This document shows positions 37,833 to 46,427 of a stretch of DNA of 64,000 nucleotides, one piece after another (positions within the stretch are counted from its first letter, which is position 1; every line of letters begins with the position of its first letter). The notes beneath the pieces were generated by a model. It saw only the letters and a program-made list of their open reading frames with translations, was not told the DNA's origin and did not search any database. Origin of the DNA: Rhizobiales bacterium 62-47 (GTDB taxonomy: Bacteria > Pseudomonadota > Alphaproteobacteria > Rhizobiales > Xanthobacteraceae); contig MKVX01000018.1 of assembly GCA_001899255.1 (NCBI GenBank), positions 1,241,150 to 1,305,149 of the forward strand. Direction: 5' to 3'. The position numbers and the translations under genes are program-made.

Positions 37833-38560
37833 ACGACGCCGCAAAGCCTGAAAAAGAAGAATCTCACCATCCCTATCGCCGCCCGCGCGATGCCGCGACG
37901 CTGATCCTGATCGACCGCAGCTACGCCAAGCCGCGCGTGCTGGTCGGCCGGCGCCACGACAAGGTGGTGTTCATGCCGGGCAAATACGTTTTCCCTGGCG
38001 GCAGCGTCGACAAGACGGACAACCAGATCCCCGTCGCTGCACCGATCTCCAGGGAATTGGAAACCAACCTGCTGAAGGGCAGCCCGAAGACCGAACTGTC
38101 GCGGGCGCGTTCGCTGGCGGTCGCCGCGATCCGCGAAGCCTGCGAGGAAACAGGGCTGTGCCTCGGCCGCAAAGGCGATACCGGTTCGAAGAAACTTAAC
38201 GGCGTGTGGCAACCGTTCGCCGATGCCGGACTGCTGCCTGATCCGTCCGGCCTGTTCCTGATCGCGCGCGCCATCACGCCGCCGGGACGGGTCCGGCGTT
38301 TCGACACACGCTTTTTCACCGCCGATGCGTCGGCCATTGCCCATCGCGTCGAAGGCGTTGTTCACGCCGATGCTGAACTTGTCGAACTGGTGTGGGTCGA
38401 GATCGGCTCCGAGCCGTTGGCCGATGCACACATGATGACCAAGAACGTGTTGCGCGAACTCGACAACCGCCTCGCGACCGGCCCGCTGCGGCACGACGCG
38501 CCAATCCCGTTCTTCCACTTCTACGGCGGCAAGATGCAGATGGATATTCTGCCGGGCTGA
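37829..38560 (+). CDS. NUDIX hydrolase with expanded Nudix box
   Basis: 243 residues. The Nudix helix REACEETGLCLG is intact, but the preceding GGS of VFPGGSVDK is separated from it by an insertion of roughly 40 residues (NQIPVAAPISRELETNLLKG and following). This layout is like NUDT19-type proteins, which act on CoA or related diphosphates. The substrate here is unknown. It overlaps the DUF983 gene by ATGA and ends the topA-rnr-DUF983-NUDIX run. Confidence 0.87.
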   Translation: MNDAAKPEKEESHHPYRRPRDAATLILIDRSYAKPRVLVGRRHDKVVFMPGKYVFPGGSVDKTDNQIPVAAPISRELETNLLKGSPKTELSRARSLAVAAIREACEETGLCLGRKGDTGSKKLNGVWQPFADAGLLPDPSGLFLIARAITPPGRVRRFDTRFFTADASAIAHRVEGVVHADAELVELVWVEIGSEPLADAHMMTKNVLRELDNRLATGPLRHDAPIPFFHFYGGKMQMDILPG

Positions 38561-38696
38561 CGTTGCGCCCAACCCGCCATGCAAAAAGCGGCCAAGCGGC
38601 AGGCATAAATTGCAATATTCTTCTGCCGCTCGCCTGATGCCTTCGGCGCCCAACAGTCTTATGTCTTGTTAGGCGAAGATATGACGGGGCGGAATC

Positions 38697-40025
38697 ATGG
38701 CGACACGGCAATTGAAGCTTGGCGCATTCATGCGGCCGGTGAGCATCCACACCGGCGCGTGGCGTTACCCCGGCGCATGGCCTGACGCCAATTTCAATTT
38801 CGCGCATCTCAAGCGGCTGATTCAAAAACTCGAACACGGCAAATTCGACGCATTCTTCATGGCCGATCATCTTGCCGTGCTGAACATGCCGATCGACGCG
38901 CTGAAGCGCAGCCACACGGTGACGTCATTCGAACCGTTCACGCTGTTGTCGGCGCTGGCTGGCGCCACCGAACACATCGGATTGATCGCCACCGGCTCGA
39001 CGACGTTCGATGAGCCCTATCACGTCGCCCGCCGCTTCGCCTCGCTCGATCACATCAGCGGCGGCCGCGCCGGATGGAATATCGTCACCACATCCAATCC
39101 GGATGCCGCGCTGAACTTTGGCCTCGAGGACCACATGGAGCACGACGAACGTTATCGCCGCGCACGCGAGTTCTATGATGTCGTCACCGGCTTGTGGGAC
39201 TCGTTCGCCGACGACGCCTTCGTGCGCGATGTCGAGCAAGGTCTGTTCTTCGATCCGGCCAAGATGCACGTCCTCAACCACAAGGGCAAATATCTCTCGG
39301 TGCGCGGACCGCTCAACATCGCCCGCCCGGTGCAAGGCTGGCCGGTGATCGTGCAGGCCGGCGCGTCGGAAGCCGGCAAGCAACTCGCCGCGGAAACCGC
39401 TGAGGCCGTGTTCACCGGCGGCGGCAGCCTCGCCGACGGGCAGAAACTATACGCCGACATCAAAGGACGGATGGACAAGCTCGGGCGAGACCGCGACCAT
39501 CTCAAGATTCTACCCGGCGCGTTCGTTGTGGTGGGTGATACCGTCGACGAAGCCAAGGCCAAGCGCGCCAAGCTCGACAGCCTGGTGCACTACGACAGCG
39601 CCATTGCGTCACTCTCGGTGATCCTCGGCACCGACGCTTCCGGCTTCGATCCGGACGGCCCGTTGCCCGAAATCCCACAGACCAACGCCAGCCAGAGCGG
39701 CCGGCAGCGGCTTGTCGACGTGGCGGCCGAACGCAAGCTGACGGTGCGGCAGTTGGCCGAGCGCGTCGGCGGTTATGGCGGACTGTCGTTCGTCGGCACG
39801 CCCGCGACCATCGCGGACCAGATGCAGGAATGGCTGGAAACCAGAGGCTGCGACGGCTTCAACATCATGTTCCCGTTCCTGCCGCAGGGCCTCGACGACT
39901 TTGTCGACCGGGTCGTCCCTGAACTGCAGAATCGGGGCATTTTCCGTCGCGAGTACGAAGGCCGAACCCTGCGTGAGAATCTCGGTCTGCCGCGGCCGAA
40001 AAACCGCTTCTTCGAAACAGTTTAG
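38697..40025 (+). CDS. LLM-class flavin-dependent monooxygenase (NtaA/DszA type)
   Basis: 442 residues. A FMNH2-dependent monooxygenase of the nitrilotriacetate/dibenzothiophene-sulphone branch of the luciferase superfamily. Typical features are KLGAFMRPVSIHTGAWRYPG, FFMADHLAVL, HISGGRAGWNIVTTSNPDAALNFG in pieces, and GWPVIVQAGASEAGKQLAAE. It needs a flavin reductase, which is not encoded nearby. Substrate unknown; likely desulphurisation or xenobiotic oxidation. A single-gene unit. Confidence 0.9.
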   Translation: MATRQLKLGAFMRPVSIHTGAWRYPGAWPDANFNFAHLKRLIQKLEHGKFDAFFMADHLAVLNMPIDALKRSHTVTSFEPFTLLSALAGATEHIGLIATGSTTFDEPYHVARRFASLDHISGGRAGWNIVTTSNPDAALNFGLEDHMEHDERYRRAREFYDVVTGLWDSFADDAFVRDVEQGLFFDPAKMHVLNHKGKYLSVRGPLNIARPVQGWPVIVQAGASEAGKQLAAETAEAVFTGGGSLADGQKLYADIKGRMDKLGRDRDHLKILPGAFVVVGDTVDEAKAKRAKLDSLVHYDSAIASLSVILGTDASGFDPDGPLPEIPQTNASQSGRQRLVDVAAERKLTVRQLAERVGGYGGLSFVGTPATIADQMQEWLETRGCDGFNIMFPFLPQGLDDFVDRVVPELQNRGIFRREYEGRTLRENLGLPRPKNRFFETV

Positions 40026-40083
40026 GGCAGGTTCCAGCGGTCATTTAACGGTCCTAATCCCCTGAATTGGCGCGTTTTCTTCA

Positions 40084-40150
40084 GGCGAAACGCAACCCGT
40101 TTCGCCCCAAAACGCTATATCCTTGACTTTGGGCCATTCGAAGCTAGGTT
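40084..40150 (+). promoter_or_regulatory. Hairpin and promoter upstream of rpmG
   Basis: A 9-bp stem GGCGAAACG (40084-40092) / CGTTTCGCC (40098-40106) may end the monooxygenase transcript. TTGACT (40123-40128) and TAGGTT (40145-40150) are spaced 16 bp and could be the rpmG promoter. Confidence 0.5.
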
Positions 40151-40217
40151 GCGCCCCAAACGCGGGTCGGCACGAGGCTGGCCAGTTGCCGATTCCTGAC
40201 ATTCGAGGTTTTCCCCT

Positions 40218-40385
40218 ATGGCCAAAGCGGTCACCATCAAGGTCAAGCTGGTTTCGACGGCTGACACTGGCTTCTATTACGTCGCCAAGAAGAATTCGCG
40301 CACGATGACCGACAAGCTGGTCAAGAAGAAGTACGACCCGGTCGCGCGCAAGCACGTCGAGTTCAAGGAATCCAAGATCAAGTAA
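40218..40385 (+). CDS. rpmG: 50S ribosomal protein L33
   Basis: 55 residues: [20 protein letters not shown] then [20 protein letters not shown] and a basic end ([10 protein letters not shown]). It is the zinc-independent form, because no CxxC pairs are present. Short, highly basic, followed by a terminator 27 bp later. Standalone rpmG is usual in this group. Confidence 0.97.
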   Translation: MAKAVTIKVKLVSTADTGFYYVAKKNSRTMTDKLVKKKYDPVARKHVEFKESKIK

Positions 40386-40412
40386 GTCTTTCAAGGATTT
40401 ACGACGGATTTG

Positions 40413-40437
40413 AACGGGGCCTCTGGCCCCGTTTTGC
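40413..40437 (+). terminator. Terminator of rpmG
   Basis: Stem AACGGGGCC (40413-40421) / GGCCCCGTT (40425-40433) with a 3-base loop, then TTGCTGTT. Confidence 0.9.
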
Positions 40438-40446
40438 TGTTCATAG

Positions 40447-40490
40447 CGTTTTCAAGCGAAGTGGATACCGGTTCGCGTCAAGAAAACGCG
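40447..40490. repeat. Short palindromic repeat (ACCGGTTCGCG type), copy 1
   Basis: GCGTTTTC (40447-40454) pairs with GAAAACGC (40483-40490). An inner dyad GCGAAG...GGTTCGC surrounds the loop. A related copy is at 42371-42418. It lies just beyond the pleD stop (minus strand) and the rpmG terminator. Confidence 0.8.
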
Positions 40491-40499
40491 TAGGTATAG

Positions 40500-41873
40500 C
40501 TAAGCGGCCGCCGCGACAACGCGATTGCGGCCGTCGTGCTTGGCGCGATAGAGCGCCAGATCGGCGCGCTTGAGCACGTCGGCGACCGGTTCGCCCTTCT
40601 GCTCCAGGGTCGAGATGCCGATCGAGATCGTCACATCGATCCGCCTGTTCCCCTTCTCGATCGCGAACGGCTCACCGGCGATAGCCCGCCGGACCCGCTC
40701 GGCGACACGGCTCGCAACATTCAGATCGGTCTCCGGCATGACGATGACGAATTCCTCGCCGCCGTAGCGGCAGGCGAGATCGATGCCGCGGATCGACTTG
40801 CGGATGCGCACCGCGAATTCGCGCAACACGTCGTCGCCCGCATCGTGGCCGTAGGTATCGTTGATGGCCTTGAAGAAATCGATGTCGAGCATCATCACGG
40901 CCAGCGGCTTGCCGCGCATGGCGGTCTGCTCGGCCAGCGTCGCCAGATGGCTTTCCATGTAACGGCGATTGTGCAGCCCGGTCAGCGCATCGGTAATCGC
41001 CATCTCGATGGAGTTCTGCACATTGTCGCGCAGATGATCGGCATAGCGGCGCTTGCGGATCTGCGTGCGTGCCCGCGCCAGCAATTCGTTCTTGTCGACC
41101 GGGCGCATCAGGTAGTCGTTGACGCCGATCTCCAGCCCGCGAAGCATGCGCGTGTTGTTATCGGCATCGGCCAGCGCGAGGATCGGCACCTGTCGTGTCC
41201 GCTCCAGCGACCGCGCCTGACTGCACAGCCGCAGGCCGTCGAAATTTTCCAGGCTCAACGAGACAATCAAGAGATCGTAGTTGCCTTCGGCCGCATGAAA
41301 CAACGCATCGGCAGGATTGGGCTCGACATCCACGGTGTGTTCACTGCTCAACACCGGCGCCAGCCGCTCATAGGACGATGGACGATCATCGACCAGCAGG
41401 ATGCGCCCGCCCTTGCCGGCATCGGCAATCGCGCTGCGCTCCGGCGCCTGCACGCCGATCTCAAGCGACGTCAACGCCCGCATGCGCAGCTCGTCGGTCA
41501 TCATCTTGAGGCGTGTCAGCGAGCGCACGCGCGCGATCAGCACGACATCGGCCACCGGCTTGGTGAGGAAATCGTCGGCACCGGCTTCCAGGCCGCGCAC
41601 GCGATCCGCGGGACTGTCGAGCGCCGTGATCATCACCACCGGGATGAAATGCGTCGCTGGGTTCGATTTGAGGCGACGGCAAACCTCAAAGCCGTCCATG
41701 TCCGGCATCATGACGTCGAGCAGGATGATGTCGCATTCGGCGCGCGAACAGACTTCCAGCGCCTGCGCACCGTTGCTGGCGGTGAGTACGTCGAAATATT
41801 CGGCAGAAAGCCGCGCTTCGAGCAGCTTGACGTTGGCAGGTACGTCATCGACGACCAAAACGCGCGCGGACAT
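40500..41873 (-). CDS. pleD: PleD-type diguanylate cyclase response regulator
   Basis: 457 residues with REC-REC-GGDEF order. REC1 has the acidic pair VVDD and phospho-acceptor Asp53 (LLDVMMPDMDG). REC2 is degenerate: VSLSLENFDG lacks the acceptor Asp, as in Caulobacter PleD. The cyclase motif GGEEF is at ~371-375. An intact allosteric I-site RGID lies five residues before it, so c-di-GMP feedback inhibition is expected. It makes c-di-GMP upon phosphorylation and controls the motile-to-sessile transition. divK lies 10 bp upstream in the same operon. Confidence 0.96.
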   Translation of the reverse strand: MSARVLVVDDVPANVKLLEARLSAEYFDVLTASNGAQALEVCSRAECDIILLDVMMPDMDGFEVCRRLKSNPATHFIPVVMITALDSPADRVRGLEAGADDFLTKPVADVVLIARVRSLTRLKMMTDELRMRALTSLEIGVQAPERSAIADAGKGGRILLVDDRPSSYERLAPVLSSEHTVDVEPNPADALFHAAEGNYDLLIVSLSLENFDGLRLCSQARSLERTRQVPILALADADNNTRMLRGLEIGVNDYLMRPVDKNELLARARTQIRKRRYADHLRDNVQNSIEMAITDALTGLHNRRYMESHLATLAEQTAMRGKPLAVMMLDIDFFKAINDTYGHDAGDDVLREFAVRIRKSIRGIDLACRYGGEEFVIVMPETDLNVASRVAERVRRAIAGEPFAIEKGNRRIDVTISIGISTLEQKGEPVADVLKRADLALYRAKHDGRNRVVAAAA

Positions 41874-41883
41874 CGCAGTCTCC

Positions 41884-42249
41884 CTAGCCGATAAACCGTC
41901 GGACGGTTTCGATGAACTTTCCGACGGAGATCGGCTTCGACAAATACGCTTCGCACCCGCCTTCGCGGATACGCTCCTCGTCCCCCTTCATCGCGAAGGC
42001 CGTCACCGCCACGACGGGAATGGTGCGCAACTCGGGATCGTCCTTGATCCAGCGCGTCACCTCGAGGCCGGATACCTGCGGAAGCTGAATGTCCATCAGA
42101 ATGAGATCAGGCCGAAGTTTTCTGACCAGATCGAGCGCCTCATAGCCATTGCTGGTGCCTGAGGTCTGATAGCCATGAGCTTCAAGCAGATCGCGGAAGA
42201 GCTTCATATTGAGCTCATTGTCTTCGACGATCAGGACGGTTTTTGCCAT
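41884..42249 (-). CDS. divK: Single-domain response regulator DivK
   Basis: 121 residues, a lone receiver domain with acidic residues in [11 protein letters not shown], phospho-acceptor Asp53 in [13 protein letters not shown], Thr and Lys in [16 protein letters not shown] and AYLSKPISV. DivK is the polarity and cell-cycle regulator that acts through the DivJ/PleC kinases and DivL-CckA to lower CtrA activity. The divK-pleD pair is conserved in alphaproteobacteria. The promoter must lie in 42250-42640. Confidence 0.95.
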   Translation of the reverse strand: MAKTVLIVEDNELNMKLFRDLLEAHGYQTSGTSNGYEALDLVRKLRPDLILMDIQLPQVSGLEVTRWIKDDPELRTIPVVAVTAFAMKGDEERIREGGCEAYLSKPISVGKFIETVRRFIG

Positions 42250-42370
42250 CCCGCCCCTCCCATCAACGCAATTGCTTCAATCAAAACACAAACCGCTTGC
42301 CGTCCCGCGCCGGGCCGCACGACATCCGCATCCCGATATGACGCCGAATTTCGCTTAAGCCCGATAAGAC

Positions 42371-42418
42371 AGAACATTCTCTTCACGCGAACCGGTTTCC
42401 ACTTCTTGAAAACACTCT
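42371..42418. repeat. Short palindromic repeat (ACCGGTTCGCG type), copy 2
   Basis: The reverse complement reads GTGTTTTCAAGAAGTGGAAACCGGTTCGCGTGAAGAGAATG-like; this is the opposite orientation of copy 1 at 40447-40490. The outer arms are degenerate here. Confidence 0.7.
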
Positions 42419-42526
42419 AGGGTGGCGGCTCTGGCGTTCCTTTCATCCGGACGGCACGTTCGCCATTGGAACGTCGCAGCCAAAGCCACACTCGAAGTCT
42501 ATATTTGCCAATGTTCCCTTGATTCG

Positions 42527-42567
42527 AACATTTGCAGGTGGGCTTGGTAGAACGGCATGCAAATGTT
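42527..42567. promoter_or_regulatory. 10-bp inverted repeat upstream of the DUF3572 gene
   Basis: AACATTTGCA (42527-42536) and TGCAAATGTT (42558-42567) are exact complements separated by 21 bases, 77 bp before the ATG. It could be an operator or an RNA hairpin. Confidence 0.45.
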
Positions 42568-42643
42568 GGGATAGGACCATTGGTAACTCGGGCATGATGG
42601 CTGAAAATAGAGACCATAGGTTACGGAAAGGCAAACACCATCG

Positions 42644-42943
42644 ATGACAAAGCGCGTTCACAACCCGCGTGAAGTGGCTGAAATCGTGGCAATTCAAGCC
42701 CTTTCCTTCGTTGCCGGCGACGCCGAGCGGCTGGGACAATTTCTGGCTGAAACCGGGCTCGGTCCGGAGACGCTGCGGTCGGCGGCCGCCGATCCGCAAT
42801 TCCTCGCCGGGGTGCTCGATTTCGTGCTGCGCGACGATTCGACCGTCAAGGCATTCTCCAGCGCGTCGCAACTCGACCCCACGACGATCATGGCGGCCCG
42901 CCAGGCGCTCGGCGACAAGCAATGGGAACGCGATGTTCCGTGA
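42644..42943 (+). CDS. DUF3572 family protein
   Basis: 99 residues, all-helical: VAEIVAIQALSFVAGDAERL, FLAETGLGPETLRSAAADPQ, FLAGVLDFVLRDDS. It matches the DUF3572 family, restricted mainly to Rhizobiales, with no known function. Its stop overlaps the likely GTG start of dinB by 4 bases, so it is coupled to a translesion polymerase; a role connected with dinB is possible but not shown. Confidence 0.88.
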   Translation: MTKRVHNPREVAEIVAIQALSFVAGDAERLGQFLAETGLGPETLRSAAADPQFLAGVLDFVLRDDSTVKAFSSASQLDPTTIMAARQALGDKQWERDVP

Positions 42944-44232
42944 GCACGACCGCACCAGACACGCGTGATCCGCGGTGTTTCTGTCGCGATTGCCTGCACG
43001 ACCTCGACATGGCCGCGCGACGCTGCAGCGCCTGCGGCTCCCCCCGTCTGGTCCGGCACCACGCCCTTCCCGCACTGACCATCGCCCACATCGATTGCGA
43101 CGCATTTTACGCGACCGTCGAGAAGCGGGACAATCCCGACATAGCCGATAGGCCGGTGATCATCGGCGGCGGCAAGCGCGGCGTGGTCTCCGCCGCCTGC
43201 TATATCGCCCGGACCTTTGGCGTGCGCTCGGCCATGCCGATGTTCAAGGCGCTGGAGCTCTGCCCTCAGGCAACCGTCATCCGGCCGGATATGGCCAAGT
43301 ACGTCCGGGTTGGGCGCGAAGTGCGGCAGGCCATGCAGGCGCTGACGCCGCTGGTCGAGCCACTCTCCATCGACGAAGCATTTCTCGATCTCGGCGGCAC
43401 GCAACGCGTTCACGGCATGATCCCGGCGAAGGTGCTGGCGCGGTTCGCGGCAGCCGTCGAACGCGACATCGGCATCACCGTGTCGGTGGGGCTATCCTGC
43501 AACAAATTCCTCGCCAAGATCGCCTCCGATCTCGACAAACCGCGCGGCTTCGCCACGCTGGATCAGGACGACGCCTGCACCATGCTGGCTGACAAGCCGG
43601 TCGGGTTCATCTTCGGCGTCGGACCGGCGACGCAGGAACGACTATCGCAGCGCGGCTTCCGCACCATTCGCGACCTGCAGCGCGCCGATGAGATCGAATT
43701 GATGCGACAATTTCCGACCGAAGGCCGCCGATTATGGCGGCTGGCGCGCGGCATCGACGATCGCCGCGTGGTGGCAGACCGTGGCGCCAAGACGATCTCC
43801 AGCGAGACCACATTCGAAACCGATATTCGCGACTTCGCGACGCTCGAAAAGATTCTCTGGCGGCTGGCGGAAAAAACCTCGGCGCGACTCAAGAGCAGCG
43901 CGCTTGCCGGGACCACGATTACCCTGAAATTGAAGACGGCCGACTTCCGCCAGCGTACCCGCTCGCAATCTCTGCATGCGCCGACGCAACTCGCCAACAA
44001 GATTTTCGCCACGGCGCGCGAAATGCTGGCCAAGGAAATCGACGGCACCGCCTTTCGGCTGATGGGCGCCGGCGTCAGTTCGCTGCGAGCCGGTTCGCAG
44101 GCCGACGATACCGATATGCTGGATCAGCGGTCGGCCCATGCCGAACGCGCGATGGACGACCTGCGCAAGAAGTTCGGCAACGCCGCCGTCATCCGCGGCA
44201 TTGCCTACGATGGTCCGGAGAAGCCGCGCTAA
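42940..44232 (+). CDS. dinB: DNA polymerase IV with N-terminal zinc-ribbon-like extension
   Basis: 430 residues from GTG 42940, overlapping the DUF3572 stop; an in-frame ATG at 42922 is the alternative. It is a Y-family translesion polymerase. Catalytic acidic residues are in AHIDCDAFYATVEKRD and LSIDEAFLDLGG. SVGLSCNKFLAKIASDLDKPRG and FGVGPATQERLSQRGF (helix-hairpin-helix) are present. Residues 10-40 add CFCRDC (Cys15, Cys18) and CSACG (Cys29, Cys32), a zinc-ribbon-like module absent from E. coli DinB. The usual C-terminal beta-clamp motif is not obvious. The end lies 20 bp from the eipB stop, in convergent orientation. Confidence 0.94.
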   Translation: MSTTAPDTRDPRCFCRDCLHDLDMAARRCSACGSPRLVRHHALPALTIAHIDCDAFYATVEKRDNPDIADRPVIIGGGKRGVVSAACYIARTFGVRSAMPMFKALELCPQATVIRPDMAKYVRVGREVRQAMQALTPLVEPLSIDEAFLDLGGTQRVHGMIPAKVLARFAAAVERDIGITVSVGLSCNKFLAKIASDLDKPRGFATLDQDDACTMLADKPVGFIFGVGPATQERLSQRGFRTIRDLQRADEIELMRQFPTEGRRLWRLARGIDDRRVVADRGAKTISSETTFETDIRDFATLEKILWRLAEKTSARLKSSALAGTTITLKLKTADFRQRTRSQSLHAPTQLANKIFATAREMLAKEIDGTAFRLMGAGVSSLRAGSQADDTDMLDQRSAHAERAMDDLRKKFGNAAVIRGIAYDGPEKPR

Positions 44233-44251
44233 ACGGGTTCGCCTCTGCGCA

Positions 44252-45124
44252 TCACTTGCAGGGCTTGGTGCTCTTGACCTCCAGCTTCTCCATCGCACCG
44301 GCAATGACGAAGTCATTGTAGTCGAGCACGAGCTTGCGCGACACGCCGTTCTCGAAGAGCTCGAACGACATCGCATACACCGGAGTCTGTTCGCCGCTAT
44401 TGGCTTTGGCATCGCGATCAAAATAGCTGACGGTGACCGGCCACCGCGTCAGCGACTTCATCTTGTCGCTGCTCGTCGCGGGATCGGGGGATCCGCTCGC
44501 CTGCCCGCCATCGATCGCCTTACCGATCACGGTCAGCGTGTTGTAAACTTTCTCCCCCGTGTCGGATCCATCATAGACCGACAATTCGAGCAGCGATTTG
44601 CCCTCGCGCGCCGCAGCTATGATGCGGCGGATCTGTTCGGTCGGAAACACCGTGCTGCCGTCGAGCGTCAACGTTTTGACGGTGGGACGTTTCAGCTTGA
44701 CGGTCACATGATCGCCGACGCGTTCCGCTACGCCGTCGACGTCTGTTGGTTCGCCGCTATTCATCCGCGTGTCGATCTTGAAACGATAGCTCTTGCCGTC
44801 GGCGTCTTCCCAGCTCGTCGAACGCAAATCGCTGAGGATCGTTTTCCCCTCGCCATTGTCGAGCTCGGAGACCTGGCGAAATTCCGATGTATAGCCTTCG
44901 CAGGCACTGCCACTGAAATTGTACAGGATACGTCCGCGCGCACGGTCGATTGCCGAACTGCCGCGCGACTTGAGGAGGCTCAAATCGTACACCGCCTGAT
45001 GTGCGAGGAACGGCACATTCGCGGCCGCGTCCGCAGCTCCGCCGCCGAGCGACAGCGCGGAGATCATCACAGCCAGGACGGGACCACCGGATTTCAGACG
45101 CAGATCATGATAAAAGCGACGCAT
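44252..45124 (-). CDS. eipB: EipB (DUF1849) periplasmic cell-envelope integrity protein
   Basis: 290 residues. ATG 45124 is preceded by GAGGAGATGGC, and a signal peptide follows (VLAVMISALSLGGGAADAAA). LAHQAVYDLSLLKSRG and NFSGSACEGYTSEFRQ are typical of DUF1849. Two conserved Cys, in SACEGY and the extreme C-terminal STKPCK, match the disulphide described for Brucella EipB. In Brucella, it binds envelope components and supports envelope integrity and virulence. Convergent with dinB; divergent from dmeF. Confidence 0.9.
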   Translation of the reverse strand: MRRFYHDLRLKSGGPVLAVMISALSLGGGAADAAANVPFLAHQAVYDLSLLKSRGSSAIDRARGRILYNFSGSACEGYTSEFRQVSELDNGEGKTILSDLRSTSWEDADGKSYRFKIDTRMNSGEPTDVDGVAERVGDHVTVKLKRPTVKTLTLDGSTVFPTEQIRRIIAAAREGKSLLELSVYDGSDTGEKVYNTLTVIGKAIDGGQASGSPDPATSSDKMKSLTRWPVTVSYFDRDAKANSGEQTPVYAMSFELFENGVSRKLVLDYNDFVIAGAMEKLEVKSTKPCK

Positions 45125-45260
45125 GCCATCTCCTCGTAGCGCGGATCGGAACCATATTAAGTCCATTATTGCGCCGCAACTGAGGCGTTGGCGGAAAGTG
45201 CCTGCCAACAGCCACATTCTTCGGCATTCTGATCACAGCCGCGCGATCGGAATCCACAAC

Positions 45261-45276
45261 GTAACATAGTAACATA
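45261..45276 (+). promoter_or_regulatory. Tandem GTAACATA repeat upstream of dmeF
   Basis: Two exact, adjacent copies of GTAACATA (45261-45268, 45269-45276), with a related GTAACA at 45294-45299, all within 50 bp of the dmeF start. Possible regulator site; no dmeR-like regulator gene is visible here. Confidence 0.35.
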
Positions 45277-45308
45277 AGCCCGTCGGATCGTTCGTAACAG
45301 GATAGCCC

Positions 45309-46301
45309 ATGCATTCGCACTCGCTCGAAAACTGGACGCATAACCACGTCTTTCTCGGTCGCAGACATGGGCGCAACGAACGCCGGACATGGCTCGTGGT
45401 TTGGCTCACGCTGGCCATGATGGTTGCGGAGATCGCCGGTGGCACGATCTTCGGATCGATGGCGCTGCTTGCCGACGGCTGGCATATGTCGACCCATGCG
45501 GTTGCCGTCGGCATCGCCGCATTGGCCTATCGCTACGCCCGTCACTACCAGCGCGATCCCCGCCTCAGCTTCGGCAGTGGGAAATTCGGTGACCTCGCTG
45601 CATTTGGCAGTGCGGTGGCGCTCGCGATGATCGCCATCATGGTGGCTTACGAGAGCCTGCTGCGCATCGCCAACCCGCAGCCTATCGCTTATGGCGAAGC
45701 CATCGCCATTGCTGTACTCGGTCTGCTGGTGAACCTCGTTTCGGCCTGGCTGCTGCACGAAGGTCATGATCACGACCATCATCACAGTCACGCCGATGAC
45801 GATCATCATTCGCCTCACGCTGGCCACGAGCACGCTCACACGCGTGCGCATCGCGACAACAACCTGCGCGCGGCCTATGTGCATGTGCTCGCGGACGCCG
45901 CAACGTCGGTGTTGGCAATCGCCGGACTTATACTGGCGCGATCATTCGACCTGCCATGGACGGACGCCGCCGTCGGTCTGGTCGGTAGCGTCGTCATCGG
46001 CAGTTGGGCGATTGGATTGATGCGCAACACCGGCGCGATTCTCATCGACGCGGTGCCGGATCCGAAGCTTGCCCATGCCATTCGCGAGCGACTGGAGACC
46101 GACGGCGATCGCATCTCCGATCTGCATCTGTGGCAAGTCGGTCCGGGGCACTATGCAGCCATCGTGACAATCGTCACGGATCGGCCACAGGCGCCGCAGT
46201 CCTACAAATCTCGTCTCGCCAAGCTGCAACATCTCAGTCACGTCACCGTCGAAGTGGATCAATGCGTGCATAGCGATGGTGCGTGCGCTCGTGTCGCATA
46301 A
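45309..46301 (+). CDS. dmeF: Cation diffusion facilitator, DmeF-type Co/Ni exporter
   Basis: 330 residues. Six transmembrane segments carry the metal-site residues in LLADGWHMSTHAVAVG (Asp/His) and YVHVLADAATSVLAI. Between TM4 and TM5 is a His-rich cytoplasmic loop (HEGHDHDHHHSHADDDHHS). The C-terminal domain (DLHLWQVGPGHYAAIVTIVT) closes the dimer. The extended N-terminus with MHSHSLENWTHNHVFLG is typical of DmeF, which exports cobalt and nickel. Divergent from eipB. Confidence 0.92.
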   Translation: MHSHSLENWTHNHVFLGRRHGRNERRTWLVVWLTLAMMVAEIAGGTIFGSMALLADGWHMSTHAVAVGIAALAYRYARHYQRDPRLSFGSGKFGDLAAFGSAVALAMIAIMVAYESLLRIANPQPIAYGEAIAIAVLGLLVNLVSAWLLHEGHDHDHHHSHADDDHHSPHAGHEHAHTRAHRDNNLRAAYVHVLADAATSVLAIAGLILARSFDLPWTDAAVGLVGSVVIGSWAIGLMRNTGAILIDAVPDPKLAHAIRERLETDGDRISDLHLWQVGPGHYAAIVTIVTDRPQAPQSYKSRLAKLQHLSHVTVEVDQCVHSDGACARVA

Positions 46302-46427
46302 GCGCCATGCAGGGATACCTCCGCACGCGATCACTTGCATGTCATTCCGCAATCAGCGAAATAGAGAGTGCATGATCGGGGCACTTGATCATGAATGTCA
46401 TTCCACACAGCAGATTTGAGGGCAGAT

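Larger units (their letters stand above)
42250..42643. other. Divergent intergenic region divK / DUF3572-dinB
   Basis: 394 bp without a gene. Holds a palindromic repeat copy (42371-42418) and an inverted repeat of 10 bp at 42527-42567. I found no alphaproteobacterial LexA box of the GTTCN7GTTC or GAACN7GTTC kind. Confidence 0.5.

Noticed and set aside
42500-42570. A LexA (SOS) box before dinB, suggested by GTTC and GAAC half-sites near 42513-42530
   Set aside because: The half-sites read GTTC-9-GAAC, which matches neither the GTTCN7GTTC nor the GAACN7GTTC form of alphaproteobacterial SOS boxes.
42443-43413. Two long minus-strand frames opposite DUF3572 and dinB
   Set aside because: Both plus-strand genes are clear by motif. 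The antisense products are unlike any protein.
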